Shown in pieces: positions 52,590-64,000 of a DNA stretch of 64,000 nt (position 1 is its first letter; each line of letters opens with the position of its first letter). A program made the translations under genes and the position numbers. This DNA comes from Torreya grandis (lineage: Eukaryota; Streptophyta; Pinopsida; Cupressales; Taxaceae). The notes below the pieces were generated by a model that worked only from the letters and a program-made list of their open reading frames with translations, did not search any database and was not told the origin of the DNA. The stretch spans positions 517,001 to 581,000 of the forward strand of contig JARHVA010004093.1 of the NCBI GenBank assembly GCA_037957365.1, in the 5' to 3' direction.

Positions 52590-54689
52590 GGGGGTGAAAA
52601 GGGAGAAAGATGTAGGAAAACAAACCTACTCTAAAGAGGTGATGAACCAAAATAGGTCAACCTTCACACATCCACTCTTAGAACTAGACAAATATGTACA
52701 TACTCTACACATTTGGAAAAAAAGACCAGGCTACAAAAGACTGGCAGGGAGGCTTTCATGAAAACACAAGAGAGAAAATCACTGACGTGTTATGGAATAC
52801 ACACTATAAGTGACTCCTTCTATTCTGGTCTTCTCAAATGTTAGCTCTTCTCCTTTCAGTGATAGAAATGGCACCTTGTAGATGATAGGTCTGCTAGTGT
52901 TGAACCTGTGAGAGCATCAAGAAACAATGACTAGACACAGACAAACATTCAAGGCATACTTTAAAACATGTATCGAAATGGAGGTAACAGACTGCATTTT
53001 ATTTGATTTAGGTGAAATTTTGCCAGGGCTGCACCTTTGCAAAACTAGAACTAATTTTTCTCAAAAATGAGAAGTTAAAATATATAAAAGAAAGGAGAAA
53101 GAAACTTTGCACTTCTTTGACAAGTTGGCCTATCGTGTCCCATTAGAAAGAGGAAAACACTATTGTGTTGTCATCATTCTAGAAGAAGCCTATTGGAACC
53201 ATGCTGTGTAATTGCCAAATTTGACTTTGGCATTTGAGATTTAATGTGGAAGCATGGGTCATGCCTCTTTTCTACCAATAGATGAAATTTGTCCCCTTTT
53301 CAAAGCATGAGCCATGCTACTTGCTATTGTTCCATTTGGGAATTAACAGGCAATAAATCACCTTCTCTTACCACTTAGACCACCTTGTCACTTCTGCACC
53401 ATGTCATTTCTCCTGGTTTGTCATCTATGATTAGTCCCTTGTCCTTTTTGTCTCTTCTGGCTTAGTTGGCCCGCAGGGGTAAACTTTTAGCAGGTCACTG
53501 CATTTTTGGTTCTTGATAATGCTTCTCAACTTGAAAACAAATGACCATCTGCTTCACTAAATTTTGACACTCATTCAGCCATCAAGCTTTGAAAACCAAT
53601 GGATATTCCATCCTCTTTAAATTGATGGCTTCTCAGGTGTCATCACTTGAGAACCAATGGACAAACCATTTTGGTAAATTTGACATCCACCGAGACGTCA
53701 TCAGGTCCATTGCCATGTCAGTTAGGTCCAATGCCATGTGGCATCCGAGCACTTCTTTATTTCTCTACAGGCATCTTCCTTTGCTATTTTCCTTTTTGTC
53801 CTGGCCAAAAGTCCCCTTTAAGGGCACCTGCCCTTCAGCGTCCTTCAGTGGATCTCTATTTGCTTCAAACTTTTCCCAGGCTCCCGTGGGCAAATTGTTC
53901 ATGGACAGTTTCCTTGGGTTAAATTCCCTAGGTCTTTTAATTATGGATTTTCATTTGTATTTCTATGGACTTTTTCCTGCAGACATTTTCCTGTGGATAA
54001 AAAGTCCATAGAAATTATGCCTGGGCTCATTCCTTTGTTTTTAAAGCGGCCCTAATTCCTTCAATCTTTTTGTTCGAAGGAATTCCTTTAGGCAAAAAGT
54101 CTGAAGGAATTTAGACTTAGTCAAATTTCAAACCAAATTGAATTTTGAACTGAACCTGAACCATGAACTTACCCAGGTCCTTTTGAAGTGCCAGCCCCCC
54201 ACCAAGGCATTTTTGACCATTTGACTTCCCTTCGGCTTGGGGCATACCTTTGAACCAAGCCATTGAACCAAAAAGGTTCAACAATTTAAATGTTCAACCA
54301 AGCGCGTCGATGGACAAATGAACCAAAAGTCAATGAACCTTTTCTTGAACCACCACATTGAATCATTGACTTGAACCAAGCCTGCTTGAACCAAAGCATT
54401 GAACCTTTTCTTTTGAACCAAAGCCGTTGAACCAAAGATTGGTTCAATGGTTCAATGGTTCAACGCTTGTTGAAATGAGATGTTGAACCAAGCCACTTGA
54501 ATTTTTGACTTGAACCAAGCCCGTTCAACCAAAATTTTGTTCAACGGTTTGGTTCAACCATTGTTGAACCAAGATTTTAATCGAGCAACCTTGAACTTGA
54601 AAATGGACTTGCAACCCAGAAATGACTGGCTTTAATTTGCAAGGGAAGAAGGTGACCACAATTTTGCCTGTGGGCAAAATTGGTCAACA
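52332..54689 (-). repeat. 5' LTR of the pol-less element
   Basis: Partner of 47653-49949, about 60 bp longer, partly because of a (TA)n expansion near its start on the + strand. A + strand frame at 53589-54011 is antisense to the element and judged accidental. Confidence 0.93.
52514..52585. repeat. (TA)n microsatellite in the 5' LTR
   Basis: About 36 TA units after CACATACGCACAGAGA, at the position of the (CA)n tract in the other LTR. Confidence 0.97.
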
Positions 54690-54694
54690 ATGTC

Positions 54695-56850
54695 TTGATA
54701 TAAAGGTTTTTAATGATCTTGTTTAATTTAGGTATATCCCTAATAGCTTGTAGAATGGGTACCTCAATATTGATCTTTTACAACTCATGGACCAAGTTTA
54801 ATTATAGTTTAATATCAATTTATTTTAATCTTTTTGGAAAAGGAACTACTAGGGTAGTAGTTTTTTCTTTATTTATTTCAAGGCTCATTTTGATTTCAGC
54901 TTCTAATGTTTAATTAAGATGAGTCTATTTTTTTCATCAGGTATCTCATAAATGAGAACTAGAGGTTTTTGTATGTTTTTTCCTAATCTTAAGTGTATGT
55001 CTAAACACTCAATAGCTCTAACATTGATTGTCTCTTCCTATTCATTAACATAAATAGGTGTTGGTTGCTTATTTTTTGGATTTACTATTGGTTATGTAGG
55101 CATATAGGGTTGATTGATTTTTCCCTATTACTGAATAATTGGGGGTGGCATAATAGTTTGATATTGAAGTGGTCTTCTTGGTTGGGTGAATTGTGGTTGT
55201 GAGTTCCATAGCTGATTCCATTATTGATATGGCTATGGTACCCATTATTATTGTGGCTATGGCATCATCCATGGGGGTGTTGGCATCTAATCTTGTCCTT
55301 CCCATGGATTTTGGATTGATGGAATTTGGGGTTGATTCCAAAAAGGTGAAGGAACTGAAACATTCCATGGTGAAATCCATGGATTAACTAAGTTTCTTGC
55401 ATTAAACTATCCTTGAGTCTAGTTTTGTGGCGTAAAGTTTTATCTCTAGATATAATTTACTTCTTCAGTTGACTAGATTTGTGTTTTCATTTGATAGTTT
55501 AAAATAGGTAGAAGGGTGCAATATTTGGTTTCATGATCTATTGCATAACAAATCCCACATGATGAAACATTGGTTCTATCTAGGGGGTAGTCTCTAAGGG
55601 TATGTTTCTATTTGCACTTAAGACAGTAGATTGCTAAGGGTTTTGTTGTATTTGCCTTAACTTTAAGGCCATCCAAAGTACTATTTAGTGTAACCAAAAT
55701 ATCTATCTTTAGATTAGAAAATTATTATATTAGCTTACCCACTTCATTATATTTCCCAAACCTTCCTTTCCTAATTCCATATTTTATTCGAGATTAGTCG
55801 GTATAAAACTAAAAAATATGATCGAAAGCTAACTTATTTATATCTCCATCTCCCATCAGATTTAAGGAATCTATAGTATCTTCATCCAACCCTTTCAAGA
55901 AAAATAAATTTTGAACTTCTTCAGTGAGTGGATAATTGCTTCTTTTATGAGTGAACATGAATCCAACCAAATATTCCTCTAAAGATTCATCCTCATTCTA
56001 TTTGATTTTGAAAAAATCCTCGTTTCTTTCTCGCACTTAGTAGTAGTAATCTTGGTATTTGTTCAAGAATTCTATTTACATGTCATCCCATGTTCTACTA
56101 AAACCACCAGGTAAACTTATGAAACATCTCATAGCTGCATCTTTAAGTGTAGAGGGAAATAGTTTTATTTTTTAGCTATTTTTTATGTAATCATAAGTTT
56201 GACATAGCACCTTAAACTCAAACAAGAATTGATCAAGATATTTTGTAAATCTTCCCCAAAAATTTGGTAGATTAACTAGTGAAATATCTTTCATGGGGGT
56301 TTGATCATTAAGATTTGTAACAATAGGAAATGAAAAATTTCTTCCTGGTTGGGTAAGTTGTTGATTTTGTTGGAGAGCCACTTCTTCTGATGATGATGTT
56401 GCAAAGCTAGGATGATCTTCCCACTAAATATTTGTGGTGTTAGTTATGGGTTATTAAAAATTCTCAAAATTTTCTTTAGATATGGATTTTTGAAATGCTT
56501 CTTCTAAATCCTTGTCAATTTCTAAATAGTGTCTTCCTGTAAGAGATGATCTTGAGGAATTTGTCCTATGGGGATTGCTTATGGCAATGGCTTGGTTTCT
56601 ATCTAAGTTTCAGAAGATTCTTGTAGATAGGTTTCACTGGTAACTTTTGGTTCACTACTTAGAGATGTTGAAGGAGTGTCAACTTGTGTTCTTGGTAGAA
56701 ATTTTGAGATTAATCACCTTTTAGAATCTCTAGGATGATACATCAATTTATTAAATTTTTATAGGATTTTATGGGTTTTTACAATGTTTTCTATTTTTCA
56801 CTCTAGACCAATAATTATTACCTTATTAACACCTTATATCCCCAGAAATG
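54695..56850 (-). pseudogene. gag: Gag and start of protease of the Athila-like element
   Basis: On the minus strand, 56172-56381 reads VNLPNFWGRFTKYLDQFLFE and FKVLCQTYDYIKNS, the capsid block of Athila-type gag. Near 55530-55650 two zinc knuckles appear: CLKC followed by KHTLRD (last cysteine lost), and an intact C-x2-C-x4-H-x4-C in CGICYAIDHETKYC. Close to the insertion point (54695-54770) YIEVPILQAIRDIPK and KNLYIKT match the segment that precedes the Athila protease; its continuation lies at 47652. Many stops, mostly TAG or TAA. Confidence 0.82.
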
Positions 56851-56860
56851 GCACCAAAAA
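56838..56860 (-). promoter_or_regulatory. Primer-binding site of the Athila-like element
   Basis: On the minus strand the LTR end CTCATCA is followed by TTTTTGGTGCCATTTCTGGG. This is the Athila-type TTGGCGCCGTTGCCGGGG pattern with several C-to-T or G-to-A changes. Confidence 0.72.
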
Positions 56861-58261
56861 TGATGAGTGTCATTTAACTCCTCATTTAATCAATATTCAA
56901 TTGATGTATTATTAACTAGGGATGGTGTCCAAAACTATCTACAATAAGGTATAGGATGGTAGATCTAGAAGGCTGCTTATGGGGGTGTTTGATTGTCTTA
57001 TTCTAACTTTGACTAAAGAAATAAATGTGTCCTAAACTACTTGATTCACTCTTTTTCTGAAAAGAAAGAAATCAAATCAATCAACTCTTTTTCTTAAAAG
57101 TAAAAATCAAACTCCTATTTATGGTTGCATGGAAATTAATTTCACACTCCTATTTAACAAGATAAAATTTACTTCACACGTCTACTGTAAAAGAAAACAC
57201 ACTTTTTCTTAGAAAGGAAATGATTTTGGAATTAAAAAATGCTTTTAAAAATATGAATTTGTTTTGATAATTTTATGAATAAATGTAAACATTAACAAGA
57301 TTATAATTAGTTATAACAATGAATTAATAAAACATAACATAAATACCATACACAGTTCCTACTTCTAATGAGAGTGGGCCCTTGCTCCTCTCAGACTCAA
57401 GAACAAAGATTAATCAATGCTAGAAAATGAAGTGATAATTCATAAAAATGAAATGATTACAATCTAGCTAAAACCTATAATATGATTGTACAAATATTTT
57501 TCTCTATTATCTACTCTCTATCATCTGTTATCTAATATATATTATATATATTTTCATTGATGAAAATCTTACATATTATACTAATATAATCACCTCAAAA
57601 TAGGATGCAAAGAAATAGGATTCCTTGGTTGATCAATTCATCCAAAGATATGAGATTAGATTTATAAGAGATCCAATTATTCCAATAAAATAGATATCTT
57701 ATCCTATAATATTCTGAAGATCCAAATATATATACAACTTTATCAAAAAAAAATCTTAAAAAATAGTAGGCAGTTATTTTTCTTATTTGATTCCAGCTGT
57801 AATGATTCTCTCTTATCCTATCTGGCCACCACCTTCCTCATTTGTAGATTTATCCTTATATAATCCATAAAATTGACCCTATAGAGTCGGGAGGAATGAA
57901 CCTGCGGAGTTTGTAGAAACAAGCCTACAGAGTCTGTAGAATCAAAGCCTATAGAGTCCATAGAAACAAGCCTGCAGAGTTCATAGTTATGCTAGATGGA
58001 GATCAAAATTGAATGTTCACTATACATTTCTTGTGTCTTCTTCCTGAGAATTATTCACAGCAAAAATCACTAAAACATGTTATGTATTAGACATTAATGA
58101 CAAAGTAAAGGTTTAATGTTTGGTTCAATATAAACAAGACAAATATCTATTTTCCATGTAATAGTTATCTAACAATCTAAGATTTTCATAAGATAATATC
58201 CTTCAAGAGATGAATTGAGGGAAATGACATGTCAATAATGAGCCATATTCTGAGCTCATCA
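56861..58261 (-). repeat. 5' LTR of the Athila-like element
   Basis: Starts TGATGAGTGTC and ends GAGCTCATCA on the + strand. It contains the shorter version of the 26-bp minisatellite (57875-57985). Confidence 0.92.
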
Positions 58262-58752
58262 CATAGCATTTGATTAGGTGGCCATAATTCAAGCCTAGTT
58301 GGTGACAATTGTTATTACCTAACTTAAAGATCTTACAACCAACATTTAGAATGTCTAGTGGACAACTAACAAATCTTCCTCTGATTGCCTTGTATTGATA
58401 CCTAGTGGAAAAAAGGTGAGGGAGCCTTAAAAACAACCATAGGATAATGCAAATCTTACCTATGCCTTAATTACACATGGAAAAGAATGTTCCTTAATGA
58501 AGCATGGAAGGGGGCAAGTGGCTAGTAGTTGGTTAATTCTCAAACATCTATAAGTAAGAGTCAAACTCCATTAATTTAGATTATTTTTTCAATTTATAAA
58601 GAAGATAGACTTAACATAGGAGAAGCATAAGTAGTAGATAGGAAAAACTAGTTAGGAGATCCAAATCTTGAAAAACTAGATGATAGTGCCTAGTTGGTCT
58701 CAAGGTTTATAGACAAACTTCATAATAAATTATATTTTTGGTTGTTCATTTT

Positions 58753-59062
58753 GAATGAAATGATTATATTCCTTGAATTTTCTTATTATTTTTAGGGGAA
58801 TAAGACCACATGATTTATTTTCCCTATTTTATTATTTTTCATGGTCAAATATTAGATGGCATGTAATGCTTTCCCATTTGAGGGCCTTCAAGGGATTATT
58901 CCTCAGTTTGAATGAAATGATTAAATTTCTTTGTTTTTTATCTTGTTTAAAGGAGAATAACAACACTTGGTTTATTCTTCCTATCTTATTTTCTTTCCAT
59001 GGTTATGCATTATACATCATGAATTTCTTTGCCTAGTTGAGGGCCTTGGAGAGGTTTTTTTC
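58753..59062. repeat. Tandem duplication of about 156 bp
   Basis: The units start TGAATGAAATGATTA at 58753 and 58909. Both contain GGAATAA or GAATAAC, TTTATT...CCTAT and TTGAGGGCCTT at corresponding places. Confidence 0.82.
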
Positions 59063-61554
59063 TTCCTCGCTTGACTTGGATGTTTGAGCTTTTTAATTGA
59101 AGTTTATTAATGAATTATGAAATATTGTAGTGGTTGTCTATGAGAAACATATTCATCATGGAATAATGGCAATCCCTCTTATGATGGGCATGGTGATAGA
59201 ATGCTTCACCCTCCTATGAATGTCATGGTGGAAATTTTTAATCCCTCTCATGATGAGGCACAATAGTAGATTTCTTAACCCTCCTATGACTATTATATGT
59301 AAGCAATAGATTGATTTATCCTCTTGATAATCCAAAAAATGGTGGGCCTTATTGTGATATGAGAGATGCCTACTTGTTTTATATTTATGAATCTTAATTT
59401 TCAATTAAATGATCATTTGAATGATTGTTTCTTATATTTGGGATGTGGAGCCTCTTTGGGTAAGAACCAAGAATAGGACTATAGGTTTTGGTATGGTAAT
59501 TCCCTTGTGTCAAATAACTTTACTTAGATATCCACACTTGCCTTTACATTGTGATATAAACATGCTCAGAGATGGGATTCTTAATCCTAAGGATGTTTAG
59601 AGTAGTAGGATGATAAAATATTGGGTAGTGAGGCTTCCTTCATATAGACAATAAGTACTTGGGAGTGAACGAGGAGTACCATTGAAGACTGACTAGTCCT
59701 CCATTATTTAATCTAGCTTTGATATGTGATCTTGCTTATGTAAATATTTGGATAAAATATAATGTATCATTAATGTTTAGTATCCATCTTGATTGCAATA
59801 TTCTTACAAAATAAAGAGTTTCAATAATATTTCAACTATGTATTAAATTTTATATTTTTTATTTATTGAAACTTTAGTGTTAAACTAAGTTGTATCTATT
59901 ATGAATACTTAGGTTATAGGACCTTGGTAAGGATCCAATGTGTATAAAATATTATTTATCCTTTTGGCCTCTTTTAATTAAATTGACAAACTAATTTCCT
60001 TGCTTAAATCTTTATCTTGAATGGCTTGTTTATAAATGTTGTGTCTCCCTTTGTAATCATAAGGTGTTATGATTGAATGGATTGAGATTGTGTAAGTATG
60101 AGTGAAATAAAAACAAATAATTGAGTTTATTATTGGAATAATAATATAGTTAGACTATTTATATCTTAATGGTGATGTTATCTGGGGTAAAAATTATGCC
60201 TTATGAAAAATCCCTTTGGTCTTAGCAATTGAGTAAACTACCTACTATAAACCTTCCCTATAACATAACCATTTAATAATTGAATAAGAATTTTAATGGA
60301 ATATTAGATCTACTATTATAATTATATCAAGGCATGAATCCTTTAAATTTGACTAAGGTCACCCTTCCTTAGACTTAATAATTTAAAAAGGGTCTTACAG
60401 ACCAACTATTGATGTTGAGGTTATAAGTTTTCATAAATCTCTTATTCATTCCTTTTGATTTAAAGAAATGGATGAGCCTGAGGCCCATTACCTAATTGAA
60501 GGAAAAGTTTGAATAAGTCAATTAGTTCCTTAATTTGTGTAGTACCCTTCAAATCTTAAATAAACTTTGATTGAAGTATAACATGCTTGAGTTTTTGGTT
60601 ATTGACTAAACCAATGAGAATATTAGTTTGATATCGAGCCTATCATTTTTACAATGTAGATTTCACCTAGAAAAATATATTTTAAAGAAGAAAGACTCTA
60701 TTTTGAATTAAGCAAATGTTAGTAACCTACATATACATTTAGTTAATTAATTTTGACTTTATCCTTTAGTTGAGCTACCCTGCAAATTACTTTACCTTAG
60801 TTTAATTTTTCTTGGGATTCTCTTCATGGATTTTTAGCTTAGTTGAATAATTGATTTGGCCTTTTGGTTCAAGAGTTTTACATAGACATTTGGTCAATTT
60901 ACCTTGCATAGAACTTTTAATAACTACTTGATGAGTTTCATTCATAACATTGCTTGCACATTGTTTGTCTTAGCCATTCATCAAGTTCCACTACACAATG
61001 CCTTGCCTTATAGGATTTTTAGTTGGAAATTTATATGGTTTTTTAACTTAAATTATTTGAAATCAAATTTTTATCATGAATAAATTATTTAAATCCTTTA
61101 AAGTTTTCTTAAGTTTGGAAAAAATGGTTGTCTTTTACTTAGCATAATTTTACTTAGAGTTTTTGCCTTTATGTATTTTAGAAGAAGCCAGTTTGAAGTT
61201 ATATGAGAGTCTAAGTAGTCAAATTTTTTTTCTCAAATAAATGTTCTAAAGACTTAAAATTTTCACTTTCACTAGTTACTCATCTAAACAATTGCTATGA
61301 ATCATTAGAATAATTATCGTAAACACAAGTTCTGATAGTTTAGATCTCACAAAAGCAAATTTAGTGTGAGTATTAGAATAATATGTTGTATGAAAGGTGT
61401 AAGAGATTATATCATGACTTGGATTAAATAATGACATGAGCAAAAATCCTAAATACATGTGTTTTTCTTTAAGCTTTTACATTAGTTAATTTATCTCTTT
61501 GACCTTTTGTTTCATTTTTACTTTAGTTGATTTTTTTACTTTTGATGGGTGGAT

Positions 61555-62100
61555 GGGAGGAATCCACATGTCACCATCCTATTAACCTAGGGGTTATTTA
61601 TTATGGTCTATTGTATAGTTGGTACAATTATAATGGTGAGTAGGATGCTACCACATGGCATCACCCTAATGACCCACAATCCCAAAAGGAACTGTATAGA
61701 GTGGGAAGCCTTTGGTCCAATTGGTGAGTGAGATGTTTCCATGTGGAATCATCATGATGATCCATAATCCTAGAGATTATTTTACAAGAATCCTTACTCT
61801 AGGATAGAAGATAAGTGAGATGTTGCCACATGGCATCATATTGACAACCTATGATCCTAGAGTTAATCATACAAGGATCTTGACTCCAAGATGGAAGTCT
61901 AGTGGGATGTTACCATGTGGCATCATCTTGAAAATTCATAGTCCTATAAAATTTTATAGTGATATAAAATCCTCTAAGCTAGTGGGATATTAGGATGTTT
62001 CCATATGGCATCATCCTGATGGTCTACAATCTTGGGGATATAGGTGAAATATGAAATATTATTAATCCCATAGGTAAATTATAGGATGCCATGTGATGAG
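61555..62100. repeat. Degenerate tandem array of about 88-bp units
   Basis: Six or so units carry GGATGTT(A/T)CCACATGGCATC, with cores near 61560, 61645, 61728, 61818, 61908 and 61995 and a partial one near 62085. Each core is followed by a GATGACC(T/C)A(C/T)AATCCTAGAG-like stretch. Spacing varies from about 83 to 92 bases. Confidence 0.82.
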
Positions 62101-62409
62101 AAAGTTCCCTAATAACTCAAAGAGTAGCTTGCATGGACTTATAGGCTACCAAAGATACCACATGGATGCTGACCATATTAATTTTAAACTAGGTTTAAAT
62201 TGATGACCATCTAAATGTTATAAGCGAAATTATCATTTGGCACAAGTTTATGAATAAATTATGAGTGTTGGAAAAATGAAATAAGATTGTGGTATTCTTA
62301 ATTGGTGACTTTCACCTCTTAAAGTCTTATGTTAATTATGGGATTTATGTTTTGTGTTTAGAATGGATTTAGTTTTTATTCATGTTCACAAGTGTTTTAT
62401 TGATAATTA

Positions 62410-62760
62410 TTGTGTCATGTTTTTTGATTTAAAAAAAATGGGCATGACATCCTTCACATATTATGGATCAGTATGACTTATATTCATATCTCTATAAGGG
62501 GACCTTATTCTCAAGCCTTTCATATCAATTTTCCTTGTACAAATAACATAGCTAAATATGAAGCACTTATTTCAAGACTTCACCTAGTACTACAATGGAA
62601 TATCCAACATTTATTGGTTCATGGAGATTCTCAAATTAGTATAAATAAGCCCATAAACCAATTTAAAACCAAATATGAGAACCTTATACCTTATAAAGTC
62701 AAGGTAGATACTCTCCAACAATAAATTACTCATCTTGAATTTGAGCAGATACCTCAAACT
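62410..62760 (+). pseudogene. Second RNase H (aRNase H) of a Tat-lineage element
   Basis: The open segment 62473-62724 reads RGPYSQAFHINFPCTNNIAK, YEALISRLHLVLQWNIQ and LLVHGDSQISINKPINQFK. The TNN(I)A-YEA block and the GDSQ box define the extra RNase H found between RNase H and integrase only in the Tat group. A weak VMFFD near 62413 may be the beginning of the domain. The reading then runs out of frame toward the integrase. Confidence 0.85.
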
Positions 62761-64000
62761 AAGAGCTAACATTAGATGCCATGGCCATAATGGGTTATAT
62801 GATACATATTATAAATAAGTCTATATATTATAATTTCCTTTTAATTAATATTCTAGCACTTTCCAATGAACCTTTGACCATCAAAATTATTTGTGATATT
62901 ATTGGTCTTATTTCTTCTTGGTATGTTGTAATGTATGATTACATTCATGACTAGGTAATCCCACCTAAAATTTCTCATAAAAATAAAAAATTATTCATCC
63001 ATCAAACCTCTTGTTACACATTAATTAGACCCACACCTTATCCTAGAAGGTTTGATAGAACTCTTCTTATCTATTTAACCTAAACATAAGCTAGATTAGT
63101 GTTGAGGGAAGTTATTTAATGGGTTTGTGGGACCCACACTAGTGGGGCCATCCTTTAAAAAATGTTACTATTACTAGTTATTATTCGCAAATTATGGATG
63201 TTGATTCCATTACATATGTTAAAATGTGTGTAAAATATTATAATCATGCTAATTTAACACATGATCTAGCTCAAACACTCAAAATTATCATTACACCATG
63301 GTTGTTTTAAATGTGGATACTTGAACTCATGGGAGATATTAACCCCACATCCTTAGATGGCCATAAATATATCCTTAATATTGAAAATTACTTCACTAAG
63401 TGGGTGAAATCCATTTCTCTAAGTTACATGACCGGTAAACAAATATCCAAGTTAATTTTCAATCACCTCATCTACTTCTATGGCATTACCTCTAAATTTA
63501 TATCTGATAATGGTAATTCATTCAAAAATAAGAATGTAAAATCCTTTTGTGTTGAATGCCATATTACCCAGCATTTTTCCACTCCATACTTCTTGTAAGG
63601 AAACAACCAAATAGAGGCATCTAACAAGACCATTGTAAATATCCTCAAAAAATCATCAATAATGTTGGCCATGATTTACACTTAAAATGTTTTCATGCCC
63701 TTTGGGCCTATCAAACTAATTTATACATTCCAATAGGAGCACACCCTATTCCCTAGTCTATGGTACTAAGGCCATTCTTCTTGTCAAAGTCAAGTTAAAT
63801 TATCTCAAAATTTCTCTAGAATATATCCTTGATGATGAGGAATATAGAGTAACTCATTTTCAAGAACTAGAATTACTAGATGAAAAATGAATGGTATCCT
63901 TGAATATATTTCAGGCATATCAAAATTGACTGGATGATTAATAAAGTAGGTGCATCTAGCATAAATAATTAAAGCTAGGTGATATTTTACTTAAATAAAA
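62761..64000 (+). pseudogene. int: Integrase of a Tat-lineage element, runs off the window
   Basis: After the linker (ILALSNEPLTIKIICDI, WYVVMYDYIHD), the zinc-binding H2C2 region is recognisable near 63080-63270 (CGTHTSGAIL and the following block). The core segment 63311-63598 reads ELMGDINPTSLDGHKYI, NYFTKWVKSISLSYMTGKQI, YGITSKFISDNGNSFKNKN and HFSTPYFL. The first catalytic aspartate appears as glutamate (LEL for LDL), the second is kept in SDNG (63501-63512), and the glutamate is kept in QIEASNK near 63610. A TAA at 63596 replaces an expected CAA. The C-terminal part continues with YSLVYGTKAI (after a frame change), EEYRVTHFQELELLDEK and a FQAYQN-like block up to about 63930. Confidence 0.88.

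Larger units (their letters stand above)
47653..54689 (-). mobile_element. Non-autonomous LTR retrotransposon with a long frame but no pol
   Basis: Direct repeats 47653-49949 and 52332-54689 begin TGTTGACATAGG and end TTGGTCAACA, giving 7-bp inverted ends. The five bases before are GTGTC and after ATGTC, a target-site copy with one change. The insertion splits the Athila-like protease reading cleanly (KNLYIKT | PGRKVKYPG). A primer-site-like sequence on the minus strand after the right LTR sets the orientation. The 2.4-kb interior holds one long minus-strand reading and no RT, RNase H, integrase or recognisable protease. I counted 11 differences in the first 168 LTR bases, the fewest of the elements here. 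CpG sites are also better kept, so it is the youngest insertion. Confidence 0.9.
38828..58261 (-). mobile_element. Athila-like Ty3/gypsy element, interrupted by a younger element
   Basis: LTRs of about 1.4 kb (38828-40239 and 56861-58261) begin TGACGAG or TGATGAG and end CTCATCA, forming inverted ends. Five bases before the left LTR are GATAG and after the right LTR CATAG, a target-site duplication with one change. On the minus strand the order is primer site, gag with CCHC knuckles, protease, RT, RNase H, integrase and an extra long frame in the env position. The protease wording (VDLG), the RT block IHPSICTHHIYIE...SQWVSPLVIVPKK and the primer site point to the Athila group. Removing the inner element (47653-54689) leaves about 12.4 kb, a normal Athila size. 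Inactive. Confidence 0.88.
58262..62409. other. AT-rich non-coding stretch with small tandem repeats
   Basis: No supportable gene. It continues the sequence that ended at 38827. It holds a 156-bp tandem duplication, a degenerate repeat around CCCTC(C/T)(T)ATGA at 59170-59300, and an array of about 88-bp units at 61555-62100. No LTR ends, primer site or element domains were found. Confidence 0.45.

Noticed and set aside
52444..52650. Minus-strand frame with a run of isoleucine-tyrosine repeats
   Set aside because: A direct product of the (TA)n microsatellite.
53589..54011. 140-codon + strand frame in the LTR of the pol-less element, with a 96-codon counterpart at 48862-49152
   Set aside because: Lies antisense to the element within its LTR, shortened by a stop in the sister LTR, and no family resemblance. 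Best explained as chance in repeated sequence.
61555..62100. Possible CRISPR-like array
   Set aside because: Units are degenerate tandem repeats without uniform spacers, in a plant context.

Overview
The window looks like intergenic DNA from a large, repeat-rich plant nuclear genome. It is AT-rich and visibly poor in CpG, and all recognisable coding sequence belongs to decayed plant LTR retrotransposons. No host protein gene, rRNA, tRNA or CRISPR array could be supported. A gymnosperm or another giant-genome seed plant is plausible, but the sequence alone does not prove it.

The layout is a nest of insertions. The oldest layer, on the + strand, is Tat-lineage Ty3/gypsy material (the group with two RNase H domains). 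Its pieces are gag at 9754-11526, the gag-protease region at 21070-23870, RT-RNase H at 36690-38215, and second RNase H plus integrase at 62410-64000 (running off the end). Whether these are one split element or two is unresolved. A large element with LTRs of about 3 kb (11527-21064, TSD AAAAT) sits in the gag-protease part. A chromodomain-bearing Reina-like gypsy element (29681-35540, minus strand, two 347-bp LTRs, TSD TAAGA) lies between the protease and RT pieces. An Athila-like gypsy element (38828-58261, minus strand, LTRs of about 1.4 kb, inverted ends TGA(T/C)GAG...CTCATCA) separates the RT piece from the integrase piece. Inside the Athila-like element, splitting its protease, is a further element (47653-54689, minus strand, LTRs of about 2.3 kb, ends TGTTGAC...GTCAACA). 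It carries no pol but holds a long acidic reading frame.

Hand-counted LTR differences fit the nesting: about 11 in 168 for the innermost element, 17 in 150 for its Athila-like host, and 43 in about 345 for the Reina-like element. Many in-frame stops are TAG or TAA where CAG, CAA or TGG is expected, as cytosine-methylation decay would produce. None of the elements has an intact pol.

The rest is AT-rich non-coding sequence. It contains two copies of an LTR-like repeat of about 1.1 kb (1-1085 and 35546-36680), clusters of TTGACC/GGTCAA motifs, several microsatellites, and small tandem duplications. The most interesting items are the pol-less element with its own long frame and the extra long frame in the env position of the Athila-like element.
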